The position numbers were made by a program, and so were the translations under genes. Positions 21,365 through 29,579 of a stretch of DNA of 35,543 bases are shown in pieces. The stretch spans positions 1 to 35,543 of the forward strand of contig MU835868.1 of NCBI GenBank assembly GCA_029204225.1, in the 5' to 3' direction. Source of the stretch: Diphasiastrum complanatum (lineage: Eukaryota > Streptophyta > Lycopodiopsida > Lycopodiales > Lycopodiaceae). Position 1 is the stretch's first letter. Each line of letters begins with the position of its first letter. The notes under the pieces are model-generated. The model did no database searches. It was given only the letters and a program-made list of their open reading frames with translations, and was not told the DNA's origin.

Positions 21365-22490
21365 AAGAATTCTTAATCTATACTTTTACAAATGGGATTA
21401 AGGCACTTCATGCTGTTAGCAGTCGTTGTCGGACACACAACTACACAATATGGGCGTTTTGCCACGCGAACCCGATACTTAACCGAAATTTTGACATTTT
21501 TCTTTTGCATGACTCCTGCCACGCGTGGCACATCCACGTCAAAAATTCTCGAGGACCCTGCGATGAGATCCAGGCTAGAGGTGGGGTTCGACAATAATTT
21601 TTTTTTTTGCGTGGTAGTGCCACGCAAATTTTTTAAACCTTGCCAAAATATCTTGGCGTGGTAGAGCCACACGTGGAACACGGCTGTTATTTAACCCGCC
21701 TCTCATGTGACATATATCTCTGGAGATTTGCCACGCGTGGCAAATCTCCAAAGAAAGTTTCAGAGAGTTGGATGTTGATATTGCCACGCGTGGCAAATTT
21801 TGTGGCAAAATAAATTTATTGTAATTTTTTTTTTAAATATGTGAACAATATGTTGATAGCAAACAACTTTATGATTAGTTTAAAAATAAATGAGATTTTT
21901 TTTGAGGTTTTGATAAGTGTGGACTAATAATAAATGATTATTATGTGATCATGAGTGTGAACTAAAAATCAAATATTTATTATGTCAAATTATCATACTC
22001 TGACAAAATCATTATGTTCTTGAAATTTGGTAACAAAAAAAATACAATGTTATATACGTTTTTGTGTTTGCAAAGATTAATAAATAATCGAACATTGTGA
22101 AAAAATGTATTATTATCTTTTATATAATAAATATATGATGACTATGTGAAATATAATTTGCATGATTGTGATACTTGATTGTGATGAATTGCATTAGCAA
22201 CATTTTGGACTGAACAAACGAACAAAGAACGAATATCACAACCAACAGGTGTATATCTACATTTTTTATTCTTATTAAAAAAGAAAAGTTATTTCGACCA
22301 GAGTGAAAATATGAAGATATTGCTTGAAAAGATTTTTCAATATAGTAAGGATGTTTCAAAAAGAAAATGTTTTTTGAAGCGTATATAAATAATCAACGTA
22401 TGCTCCACTAATTGTTTTCTTTGGTCAATCAATTTTTGCTACATCTTTAATAAGATATAGATTGCATTGCAAGCATTTGATTTAAAATGA
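21365..22490. other. AT-rich flank with CCACGCGTGG palindromes
   Basis: No coding region is supported. The left half (21460-21800) repeats a GCCACGCGTGGC core, including a perfect 30-bp palindrome at 21721-21750 (half-site TGGAGATTTGCCACG followed by its reverse complement), a 16-bp one at 21781-21796 and a 14-bp one at 21517-21530. The right half is very AT-rich. Under the inversion model this is the original upstream flank of the copia element, now reversed. Confidence 0.6.
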
Positions 22491-22815
22491 CTACATCAAC
22501 TAGTGACGGAAATAATTTGGCTAAGAAGGCTGTTGCAAGATCTGCAATTCACACAGATCACTCCAACAATACTCCAGTGCGACATCAGAGCTGCATAGTT
22601 CTCTGAACCCACGAACTCATAATAGTACTAAGCATATAGAAGCTCATTCCGTTTTCTAGGAGAGAAAGTTTAGAGTCAAAGATGTTGTACTAAGTTACTG
22701 TCATAAAACAGTATGTTGGTTGATATTTTGACAAAGCCACTGTCTAGAGATAAACATTCTACTTTAGTAGGTATGTTAAATCTCAATTGTAGATCAGATT
22801 CATAGCAGTTAGCTT
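22491..22815 (+). pseudogene. Copia RNase H, second half and pol C-terminus
   Basis: From 22491 the plus strand reads LHQLVTEIIWLRRLLQDLQF and PTILQCD, the part of copia RNase H that normally follows SSTEAEYVAL. In other frames it continues with NPRTHN-like and STKHIEAHS, KDVVLSYCH, and finally LVDILTKPLSRDKHSTLVGM, the standard end of copia pol. It starts exactly where the minus-strand RNase H half (16022) ends, with no visible overlap or gap. An in-frame TAG and two shifts break it. Confidence 0.85.
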
Positions 22816-22824
22816 AAGGGGGAG
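22816..22824 (+). promoter_or_regulatory. Polypurine tract
   Basis: AAGGGGGAG lies directly before the LTR start, the classical copia plus-strand primer site. Its position fixes this LTR as the 3' LTR. Confidence 0.85.
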
Positions 22825-23485
22825 TGTTGGAGTTTAATCTAACTCCCACTCATCCCAACAACCTTCCTTCCTTTTCTAAATTTTACTCTCTCAAGTGTCA
22901 CCTGCAGAAAAGTGAACTGTCGCTACAATTTGGTTTCTACTCGCATTTTTCGCACAGCCGAAAAAATGCGAAAAAACCCGACACTGTTTTCTGACATGCG
23001 ACAATGCAAGTTTTTACACGGGTTTCTACATAGGCGAAAATTGAGAAAAAATCCGACACTGCATATTTGCATGTAGTTTTCAATAGGCAAAGCAGACGAC
23101 ACTTGTCCTACAATAGGCCGAAGATGTCTTACAGACAAAGGCGATGTCCTACTCGCTCCTCTCACACAAACATTATTAAGAAGAGTATTGTATGGTTGTC
23201 TTTGATGCCTGAATTAATTCTACATTCTCTTCATATCAGGTTATCAGTATTAGAGGATTGCATGGCTGTCTCAAACGCCTAATTCCTTTTGCAATCTCTC
23301 TTTCACGGCAAGTCTATGACTCCTACACTGATAATCTGATTTTTACACACAAGATCTGCTCGTAATTGCATTCTCCAAGTAATCCATGGTCCTGGTATAT
23401 ACAATTTCCTTGTTTTTCTTCCAATAGAAGTGGTATCAGAGCTGATATCTATTTCCACCCATAGAGATCAGTGCCTGCTCCCACA
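22825..23485 (+). repeat. 3' LTR of the inverted copia element (661 bp)
   Basis: It starts TGTTGGAGTTTAATCTAACT after the polypurine tract and ends CTCCCACA. It aligns with the LTR at 20095-21359 end to end but lacks about 605 bases in the middle, including the TATA-like sequence, so it has probably suffered a deletion. TTAAT follows at 23486-23490 and matches the sequence outside the other LTR. The end carries the same internal TGGTATCAGAGC (23431-23442). Confidence 0.88.
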
Positions 23486-23490
23486 TTAAT
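23486..23490. repeat. Target-site duplication, in-place copy
   Basis: TTAAT directly after the 3' LTR, identical to the 5 bp outside the 5' LTR at 21360-21364 read on the minus strand. Confidence 0.7.
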
Positions 23491-24869
23491 CGCATAGCCA
23501 TGTGTATATATATTCGATAACTATTGATGAAAAGCAATTACTCAAGACTGACCAAATTACGGACATCGATCAATCGAACATCTATTTTGAGCGCAACTAT
23601 TCGATCTTTCTCTCTCTTACTACAGAGTATTGTTTTAGAAAAGATCGCGACTCTATCTGCATTCAGACTTGTACACATTTTGACTAAACGTATTTTGTTC
23701 CAGTAAATTTAAGTCGTGCTATATCTTGTCGAATGCATAATTATGTTTCGTTTGATTCGCGATATTGCAGATAAACTGATTCGTATATTAAACTATTCAT
23801 ATGATTGACAATTCGTGTCCATTATAATGCTCTAAGGTCTGTTCTATTTTGCTTTCGCGGCAAAATTTTAAATCAATTTAATTTGTGCATGTCTACGGAA
23901 TCGATTGTTTTTTATCCCAGCAACTTCGAAGCTAGGATCAATTAGAGCGATCCTCGAATTATCGAAGGTGGCTTGGATATGATAGACGTAGATTCATACA
24001 CCGAGGATTATCGGCCAACCCCGATTACTTCCATATCCCAACATCTAGGTCTTTCACTGGCATTTCAAGTGTGTGTGCATCTCTCTCTCTCACCGAGGGC
24101 CATTTAGGTTATTTTGGATGTTGCAAATTTTTTTTTTTTTTTGAAAGTGCAAAAAAAAATTGGCCAAAATTGTGCCAACCTTTTTAACATAAAAGAGACA
24201 TACACTCCTGTTGGGCATATCTGATGTGTTGGTTGGCGTTTTATTGAAGCTTATTTTCTGATTTGCAGCTGCTGCTCTTGTATCTTTCGATCCAATCCTT
24301 CAAACCCTAATATCAATTTACCTGGTGTGTTTTTGTGTATGTGTTTCGCAAATTGTCGCCATCTTTGCAGCTCCTTTGAGATTTCTAACTCTTTCCTTTT
24401 TCTGACTGATTAGTCTATGTTGTTCTTCTTACTTATCAGATTGTGCTGTTTCAGAAAAATTTGACGTTGGAGCATAAGGGCGCCTTTCTGGTTTGTGGCA
24501 TTGCTCATACCCAATTTGCTCATTTGCGGCTGTGAATTCTAAGCGTGGTATTTTGGGACTCGTTCCCTTCATGTCTGTTCTTGATTATGAATGTATCAGC
24601 ATTTTGAACTATGTTTTATTGCAGATTGCTTTTCTTCATCTCTATCAGCTGTAAATTTTCAAGAATAGGGTCAAGATTGGCAGGCAACTAAGTTCGCATG
24701 GACTTATGGTCTAGTTGCAAGTGTAGAATTAATAATTGCCCTTCTTTGTTATTTTATGAGACCGTCCCTTTTATCAATTCTCTTTATCGCCTATACAACA
24801 CATTATGTACGTGACTTCTCAATGAAATTTGTGAAGTCCGATATGTTCCAGTCTCACAAATAAATACAT
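23491..24869. other. Non-coding region, possible gene-edge remnant
   Basis: No coding frame is supported. The part from 24230 to 24700 has features common at plant 5' untranslated regions and introns (a CTTCAAACCCTAAT word near 24300, T-rich runs, TTTGCAG acceptor-like words), but nothing identifies a gene. A- and T-runs lie at 24126-24165. Confidence 0.3.
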
Positions 24870-25063
24870 AGGATCTATGCTTCATATCGTTGGTTGCGTG
24901 GGAGCTTTGCTTTTGGTGTGATTCATTTCTGGTTCTTAATTATGTGTACATGTGGTAACATTCAGTAGGATCTATGCTTCATATCGTTGGCTGCGTGGGA
25001 GCTTTGCTTTTTGGTGTGATTCATTTCTGGTTTTTAATCATGTGGATATGTGGTAACATTCAG
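24870..25063. repeat. Tandem duplication, 97-bp unit, two copies
   Basis: Copies start at 24870 and 24967, each beginning AGGATCTATGCTTCATATCG and ending GTGGTAACATTCAG. They differ at only a few positions by eye, suggesting a fairly recent local duplication. No gene is involved. Confidence 0.9.
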
Positions 25064-25246
25064 CTCAACATCCTTCTTGTCAAGCCTTTGTTTTATCTGC
25101 CATCTAGTGACGTTTTCATTATATAGCAGTCTTTAGTAAGATTAAAAATGTGAGCCTTTAAAGGATGTTCTTCAGCCCATTGTTTTTGCGGTTAGTCATG
25201 CCAGTGTATACATCTTGTAAAGTTTCTGAAGTGAGGGATTGTCAAC

Positions 25247-25475
25247 AATGGAAGTTATTGTACGGCCTTTTGCAGAGGCATGGAGCAAGTGGATGATGCC
25301 GAAGTGGAATGACCTGTACAAGATGGGACAATTAGGTGATGATGAGACCACACACATTTTAAACACTAGTCAGTCCATCAGATGTAGCATGTGCAGCTGC
25401 TGTTTCACGCTTCTGGCGCCGCATTGGTTTGTTATACTCCAAGTTCTACATGATTTTGCTCATCTTTTAATCTGA
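25247..25475 (+). CDS. Unrecognised short ORF or exon remnant
   Basis: From an ATG at 25247 the plus strand reads MEVIVRPFAEAWSKWMMPKW, then GQLGDDETTHILNTS, a natural-looking composition. Shortly after, an adjacent frame reads SDVACAAAVSRFWRRIG, so a longer protein may have been broken by a frameshift or an intron boundary near 25370. I do not recognise the family. It lies downstream of the gene-edge-like stretch and could be the remains of the same host gene, but no splice structure can be proved. Confidence 0.28.
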
Positions 25476-26564
25476 TGAATATTTGGATCTTGGAAAATGA
25501 GTTCTTGTTGGATTTTGGGCATTGGGTTGGGCTGCTAATTTTGTGTATCAGTGTGCATTCTTATAGGAAAATTTATGTGGGTTTAAGACAGAAGAAATAT
25601 TTCCAAATGTCATATATAGAAACGTGCCATATTGCCTCTAGGGGTCTCAAATTTATTGTCACAAGCTAACCATGCACACATGCCAATATCTGTGCAATGA
25701 TTAGGCCTGTGGATTTGCATATCTGAGCAAGAATGAAATATTTCAAGGCTCAGAAAAAGCATGATTTTTGGGATTCTGGAATTCTCACGCGATTGAACCT
25801 ACATGTGGCAAGTTCAAGATGTGGACAAGGATTTGGCCTTGTTGGGCTTTCATAATTGGCTGGATGAATAGAGATGAATCTTAGTCGCCAACCATCGAGT
25901 TTGAGCTAGTTTATGTGGCAACTGGGGAAGTGAGACTTCAGACTTTGGCTCAAACCACTAGTTTTCATGGACCACGAGGTCTATGTTGGGATTAGTCTAG
26001 TTATAAAGTGTGATGGTTTTTTTTTGTTGGTAGCAGGTAAATACTTTTGAATTGTTAAAAGTTACTATTTCACAATTAAAGGACTTTGGATGTTTTATGA
26101 GCTATTTTGTAGCTGAAAAAACTTTTGACTCCCAAGAATGACAATGATAGGATCAGCAAACATGGAGAGGACAATGACAACAATCCAGAAGTTGTGGTAT
26201 TTGATGGATGGATGGGAAGAGGACACATTAACAAGACAAGTAAGCCAAGTGGTGGAAGTTATGAAAGGGCCAAGGATCCTAAATAGGAAAATTCTGGTGA
26301 TTTAGCAATGTACATGCTTTTAAGGAGGGTATATATCAAGCATTGATGTGATGGGACTGGTTGCTCAATTGTACTCATATTCAACAATACATGAGTTGCA
26401 TAAGATTTTTTGTGCACAATCATTTTTGGGGGCTAGTTTTTATTGGATGTGTCATCTCCTGTGTGCACCCTAGTATAAATTTTTGATTCTGCTATGTTTA
26501 TTTGTAAATTAGAATGTAATGATGCTAATTAATAATAACTAGAAATATAAAGATGAAAGTAATT
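25476..26564. other. Non-coding region, nothing recognised
   Basis: No gene or element could be supported on either strand. Confidence 0.5.
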
Positions 26565-26681
26565 TTCTTACTTTCAGATCTCCTGCATCTGCTCGCTCTC
26601 CTTGACTATGTGCCACCCGACACCATGCCAACGCAAGCCTATCCCTGACTCGCCGCTCACGGCATCTCGAGACTAATGTCT

Positions 26682-26692
26682 CTCTGATACCA
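26682..26692 (-). promoter_or_regulatory. Primer-binding-site-like sequence
   Basis: The minus strand reads TGGTATCAGAG immediately after the CA end of the 172-bp unit, exactly as a copia-type or TRIM primer-binding site would. A GC-rich stretch of about 100 bases (26580-26680) follows it on that strand. Confidence 0.5.
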
Positions 26693-26864
26693 TGACAAAT
26701 TGCAAGACCTAGCAATTCATTTTCTCTTTAACTTTTGGTGTTGTGAGGTGCTTATGCAATTCTCCTTGTATGTGATGTTTTCCATAGCTAAGTTTCTCAA
26801 GCTTTCATAGTTGATCTAGTATTGAAGTTAAGATACTCCATAGCTAGGTCTTTGCAATTTGTCA
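26693..26864 (-). mobile_element. 172-bp LTR-like or MITE-like unit
   Basis: Both ends are TGACAAATTGCA followed by AGACCTAGC (21 and 22 bases, one indel), facing inward as inverted repeats. It starts TG and ends CA, and on the minus strand a primer-binding-site-like sequence follows directly, arguing for the LTR of a small (TRIM-like) retroelement. It is also flanked by TACCA on both sides (26688-26692, 26865-26869), which would suit a MITE with a 5-bp target duplication. No second LTR copy was found. The two readings cannot be separated from this copy alone. Confidence 0.5.
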
Positions 26865-26866
26865 TA

Positions 26867-27270
26867 CCATGGTTCTCAGAACCGTACGGTTCACAAAAAA
26901 TTTAAGGGTGAAGCGTACTAATTAATTTTTTTTTTGTTCCCACCCCCAAAAAACAGCCCAAAAATATGCAAAAAAAGGGCCAAGAAAAGCCAAAGAAACC
27001 AGAATTGTTAGGGAGTTTAATTATTTTTTTTGGGGAGGGACATAGTATTTGTGAAATGAGGACAAAAAATGAGGAATCTGTGAAATGAGGACCAAAAAAT
27101 CTGTGAAATCATTTGTGAAATCTGAGGAGTGATATCTATGAAATGAGGACCAAAAATGCCCTGGGAGGGGTTTTGGGGCAATTTGGTAATTAAATAATTT
27201 AATTAACAAACATGAACCGTGATACGGTTCACCCCCACGATTCTAGGCCCACGGTTCTGAGAACCGTGGG
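26867..27270. mobile_element. Foldback/MITE-like element
   Basis: The left end CCATGGTTCTCAGAACCGT is inverted at the right as ACGGTTCTGAGAACCGTGGG. Inside each end ACGGTTCAC recurs (left near 26887, right near 27222). The middle holds three or four copies of GTGAAATGAGGACCAAAAA-like sequence (27050-27155). There is no coding capacity. Similarity may extend outward to TCATA/TATGA, so the exact ends and duplication are unsettled. Confidence 0.5.
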
Positions 27271-27654
27271 TTCTATGACTTCATTACATAGTTGTAGGGA
27301 ATCGCAATTTTGCGAATCGTGAAAAAATAAATTTATTTTTTATTGAATGATTTTTTTTTTGGGAAGTCTTATGGCTGAATTTTTTTTAGGGGAGCAATGG
27401 TCAAACCAACGTTTTCCGCCTTCAAAAGTGCAGTAGATAGGACACAAAACAATAAAAGTCAATAGCTATTTGGTGTTATTTGCTCTGGCTCTCAGTAATT
27501 GTTAATGGCAAATGCTATAGTTTGGGCTATCAAACTCTATGAATGCTGATCACTTTTGCAATCATTTCAATGGAGATGTGTGTGTAATGTGCATATAGTT
27601 GGGGGATAAATATTGGGACCTTATCGGCGTGCATTTGGACCCCATTTTTATCTA

Positions 27655-27767
27655 GGGGGGGTGTAGGGGGGGGCAGCGCCCCCCTGCTTACTGTCGCCGG
27701 GGGGGGTCCACGGGGGGCCATCGACAGCCACCTAGGCCCCCTTGGCAGGGGGATTGGGGGGGGGGGG
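27655..27767. repeat. Cluster of long G-runs with hairpin potential
   Basis: Plus-strand runs of 7, 8, 8, 6, 5 and 12 G lie within about 115 bases, with a near-palindrome GGGGGGCAGCGCCCCCC at 27667-27684. Such spacing permits G-quadruplex folding. The minus-strand proline-rich frame across it is a composition effect. Confidence 0.75.
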
Positions 27768-28080
27768 CAAGCGTCCTCCCCCGAAGCAAAAGCGAGTACA
27801 ATTGCTCTAACAGTTCTCTGTTCTCTGTCCACTGGGACCATCTGTGATCGTAACGAACAGGCTAGAGGTTAGTTTTGAATTTTTATCCTAGATTAATGCA
27901 CCTAGACTGGATATCCTGCACCTGAAACATCCGGCAAACTACACAGTAATAATGCTCTTAATTTGAGCTTTTCATCTGATACCCATATTGCCCAAAAAAA
28001 AAAATGATTCCAGGAAAATTTCGAATCACGATTCTGAACTACAGTGCAACTATGCTTTATTATATCATCATTACCTTTGT

Positions 28081-28215
28081 ATCTAAGGAAGCGGACCCTA
28101 GGTCTGCGAACGCGCGTCCGGACGCAGACACGCGCGGGGGTCGGACACGGACGCATCCGGATGCTGGACCGCGGACGCAAAATGGCACGTCCGGGATGGA
28201 CGCGCATGTTTGCTT
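28081..28215 (-). repeat. CpG-rich module, copy 1 (inverted, shortened)
   Basis: Dense GGACGC/GCGTCC motifs. On the minus strand it runs from AAACATGCGCGTCCATCCCG to GGGTCCGCTTCCTTAGATAC, matching the two ends of copy 2 but shorter inside. Confidence 0.65.
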
Positions 28216-28397
28216 TGTATATTCAATTTATGTAAAAATATAAGGACATTGAGAGTAGAGATTAGTCCAGGTTTGTTGTGTTAGTTAATTATTTTGATAT
28301 TGGAGAGATATTTATGCTCCTACATTGAATTCATCACAATTGAGATGTGTTACTTGGTCTTATGTGCCTTTTGGTACCAAAAGACATTAGTGAAGCT

Positions 28398-28398
28398 T

Positions 28399-28467
<69 letters not shown>
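28398..28467. repeat. (CT)n(TA)n microsatellite
   Basis: About 22 bases of CT repeat followed by about 46 bases of TA repeat, directly left of CpG-rich copy 2. Confidence 0.95.
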
Positions 28468-28468
<1 letters not shown>

Positions 28469-28715
28469 AACATGAGGGTCCGGGCCGGGATGCGGGCATT
28501 CCGCGTCCACGTCCGGCGTTCGGACCCCCGGACGCAGGGTCAGACGAAGTCCTTATTTTTTTATTTATTTTTTATTTTTTTAATAGTAAAAAAAGAAGAA
28601 GAAGAAAAAAGCGGACGCGTCCGGGGGCCCCGGACGCACCCCTGGCGCGTCTGCCTCCGGACGCGGACGCGAACGCGCGTCCGGACGTGCGTTTGCGTCC
28701 GGGTCCCGTTTCCTT

Positions 28716-28718
<3 letters not shown>
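28468..28718 (+). repeat. CpG-rich module, copy 2 (fullest)
   Basis: It starts AAACATGAGGGTCCGGGCCG and ends GGGTCCCGTTTCCTTAGATA. It is built of GCGTCCGG, CCGGACGC and CGGACGCG words around a central T-rich and A-rich insert (28555-28610). (TA)n tracts flank both sides. The open frames across it are arginine-rich and carry no domain. Confidence 0.7.
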
Positions 28719-28777
<59 letters not shown>

Positions 28778-28785
28778 TAATATAA
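28717..28785. repeat. (TA)n microsatellite
   Basis: About 65 bases of TA repeat between CpG-rich copy 2 and the GTGCCGTAC module. Confidence 0.95.
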
Positions 28786-29019
28786 AATTACCCCACGACA
28801 CAGGTGGCCGTGGGGTCTTGGTATCGTACCAGGTGCCGTACCACGGACACGTGCCGTGGTACGACACCTGTTTTTTTTTTTTGTTGTTTTTTTGTTTTTT
28901 ATGCCAAAAAATGACTAACAAAAAAAAAAACTAGGTGCCGTGGAACTGAAGTTTCCACGTCACCTGTACGGCACCTACGGAACCCGTGCCGTACTAGGTG
29001 GTACGGCACTTGGAACTTG

Positions 29020-29022
<3 letters not shown>
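28786..29022. repeat. Second GC-rich module with GTGCCGTACC hairpins
   Basis: It contains inverted repeats such as GTGCCGTAC/GTACGGCAC (about 28987-29010) and GTACCACGG/CCGTGGTAC (about 28836-28862), around a T-rich/A-rich centre. It too sits between two (TA)n tracts but shares no obvious sequence with the GGACGC modules. No coding potential. Confidence 0.6.
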
Positions 29023-29067
<45 letters not shown>

Positions 29068-29074
29068 TATATTT
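29023..29074. repeat. (TA)n microsatellite
   Basis: About 50 bases of TA repeat directly left of CpG-rich copy 3. Confidence 0.95.
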
Positions 29075-29208
29075 ATCAGACATGAGGGTCCGGGCCGAAG
29101 TGCCCCGCGTCCGACGCCCGGACCCGGACGCGGGTTTTTTTTTTTAAGGGCTGGACGCGTCCAGTGCCTGGACGCGGACACGTCCGGGGCCCGAACGCCT
29201 TTCTAAAA
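29075..29208 (+). repeat. CpG-rich module, copy 3 (shortened)
   Basis: It starts AGACATGAGGGTCCGGGCCG, almost identical to copy 2, keeps the GGACGCGTCC core and a T-run, and ends near CGAACGCCTTTCT. It is followed by an A-run. Confidence 0.65.
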
Positions 29209-29369
29209 AAAAAAAAAATGTAACATGTCAAGTATGTGGTAACCATAGGAGCGTATGAAACGTCTCCCAAAACAGTAACAAAGTAGCATCTAGAGATAAA
29301 GCTATAAACTGAAATAGATGTGATGCTATTAGAAACATGTGGGAGCATGTATACTGCTAACTAGTCATG

Positions 29370-29579
29370 AGTGAGATATGACGCTATCATCTAGTCCTGT
29401 ACTGCTGGTGCTGATGATATAGAAGGATGTAATACGGCCTGTGGCATGAAGGGCCACTGGTGGTCTCTGACGTCGTCTCTGAGAGGATGAAGAGGTCTCC
29501 TCGTGATAGGTCAAGTAGCTCGTGCTGCAACATGGGTATGTGTGGGACGCTGTCTCTGGTCTCTGTGGGCAAGTAGGTC
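29370..29579 (-). other. Probable LINE 3' untranslated region
   Basis: After the acidic end DDGDDE of ORF2 (near 29590) the minus strand continues without recognised coding. No terminal poly-A was found in the correct orientation, so the 3' end of the element is not fixed and could lie as far left as 29210. Confidence 0.35.

Noticed and set aside
22816-23490. Reading the plus-strand polypurine tract-LTR-primer site order as a one-LTR circle insertion or tandem elements
   Set aside because: The apparent primer site after this LTR is also present inside the other LTR, and TTAAT follows further on, so the 12-mer is part of the LTR end; a normal 3' LTR explains the data.
24870-25063. The two 97-bp copies as LTRs of a tiny element
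   Set aside because: They are directly adjacent, with no internal region, TG/CA ends or primer site; a simple tandem duplication fits.
27530-27841. Proline-rich 103-codon minus-strand ORF
   Set aside because: It is generated by long C-runs; no recognisable domain.
28472-28921. Arginine-rich and Tyr/Ile-repeat ORFs
   Set aside because: They are translations of CpG-rich modules and TA microsatellites.
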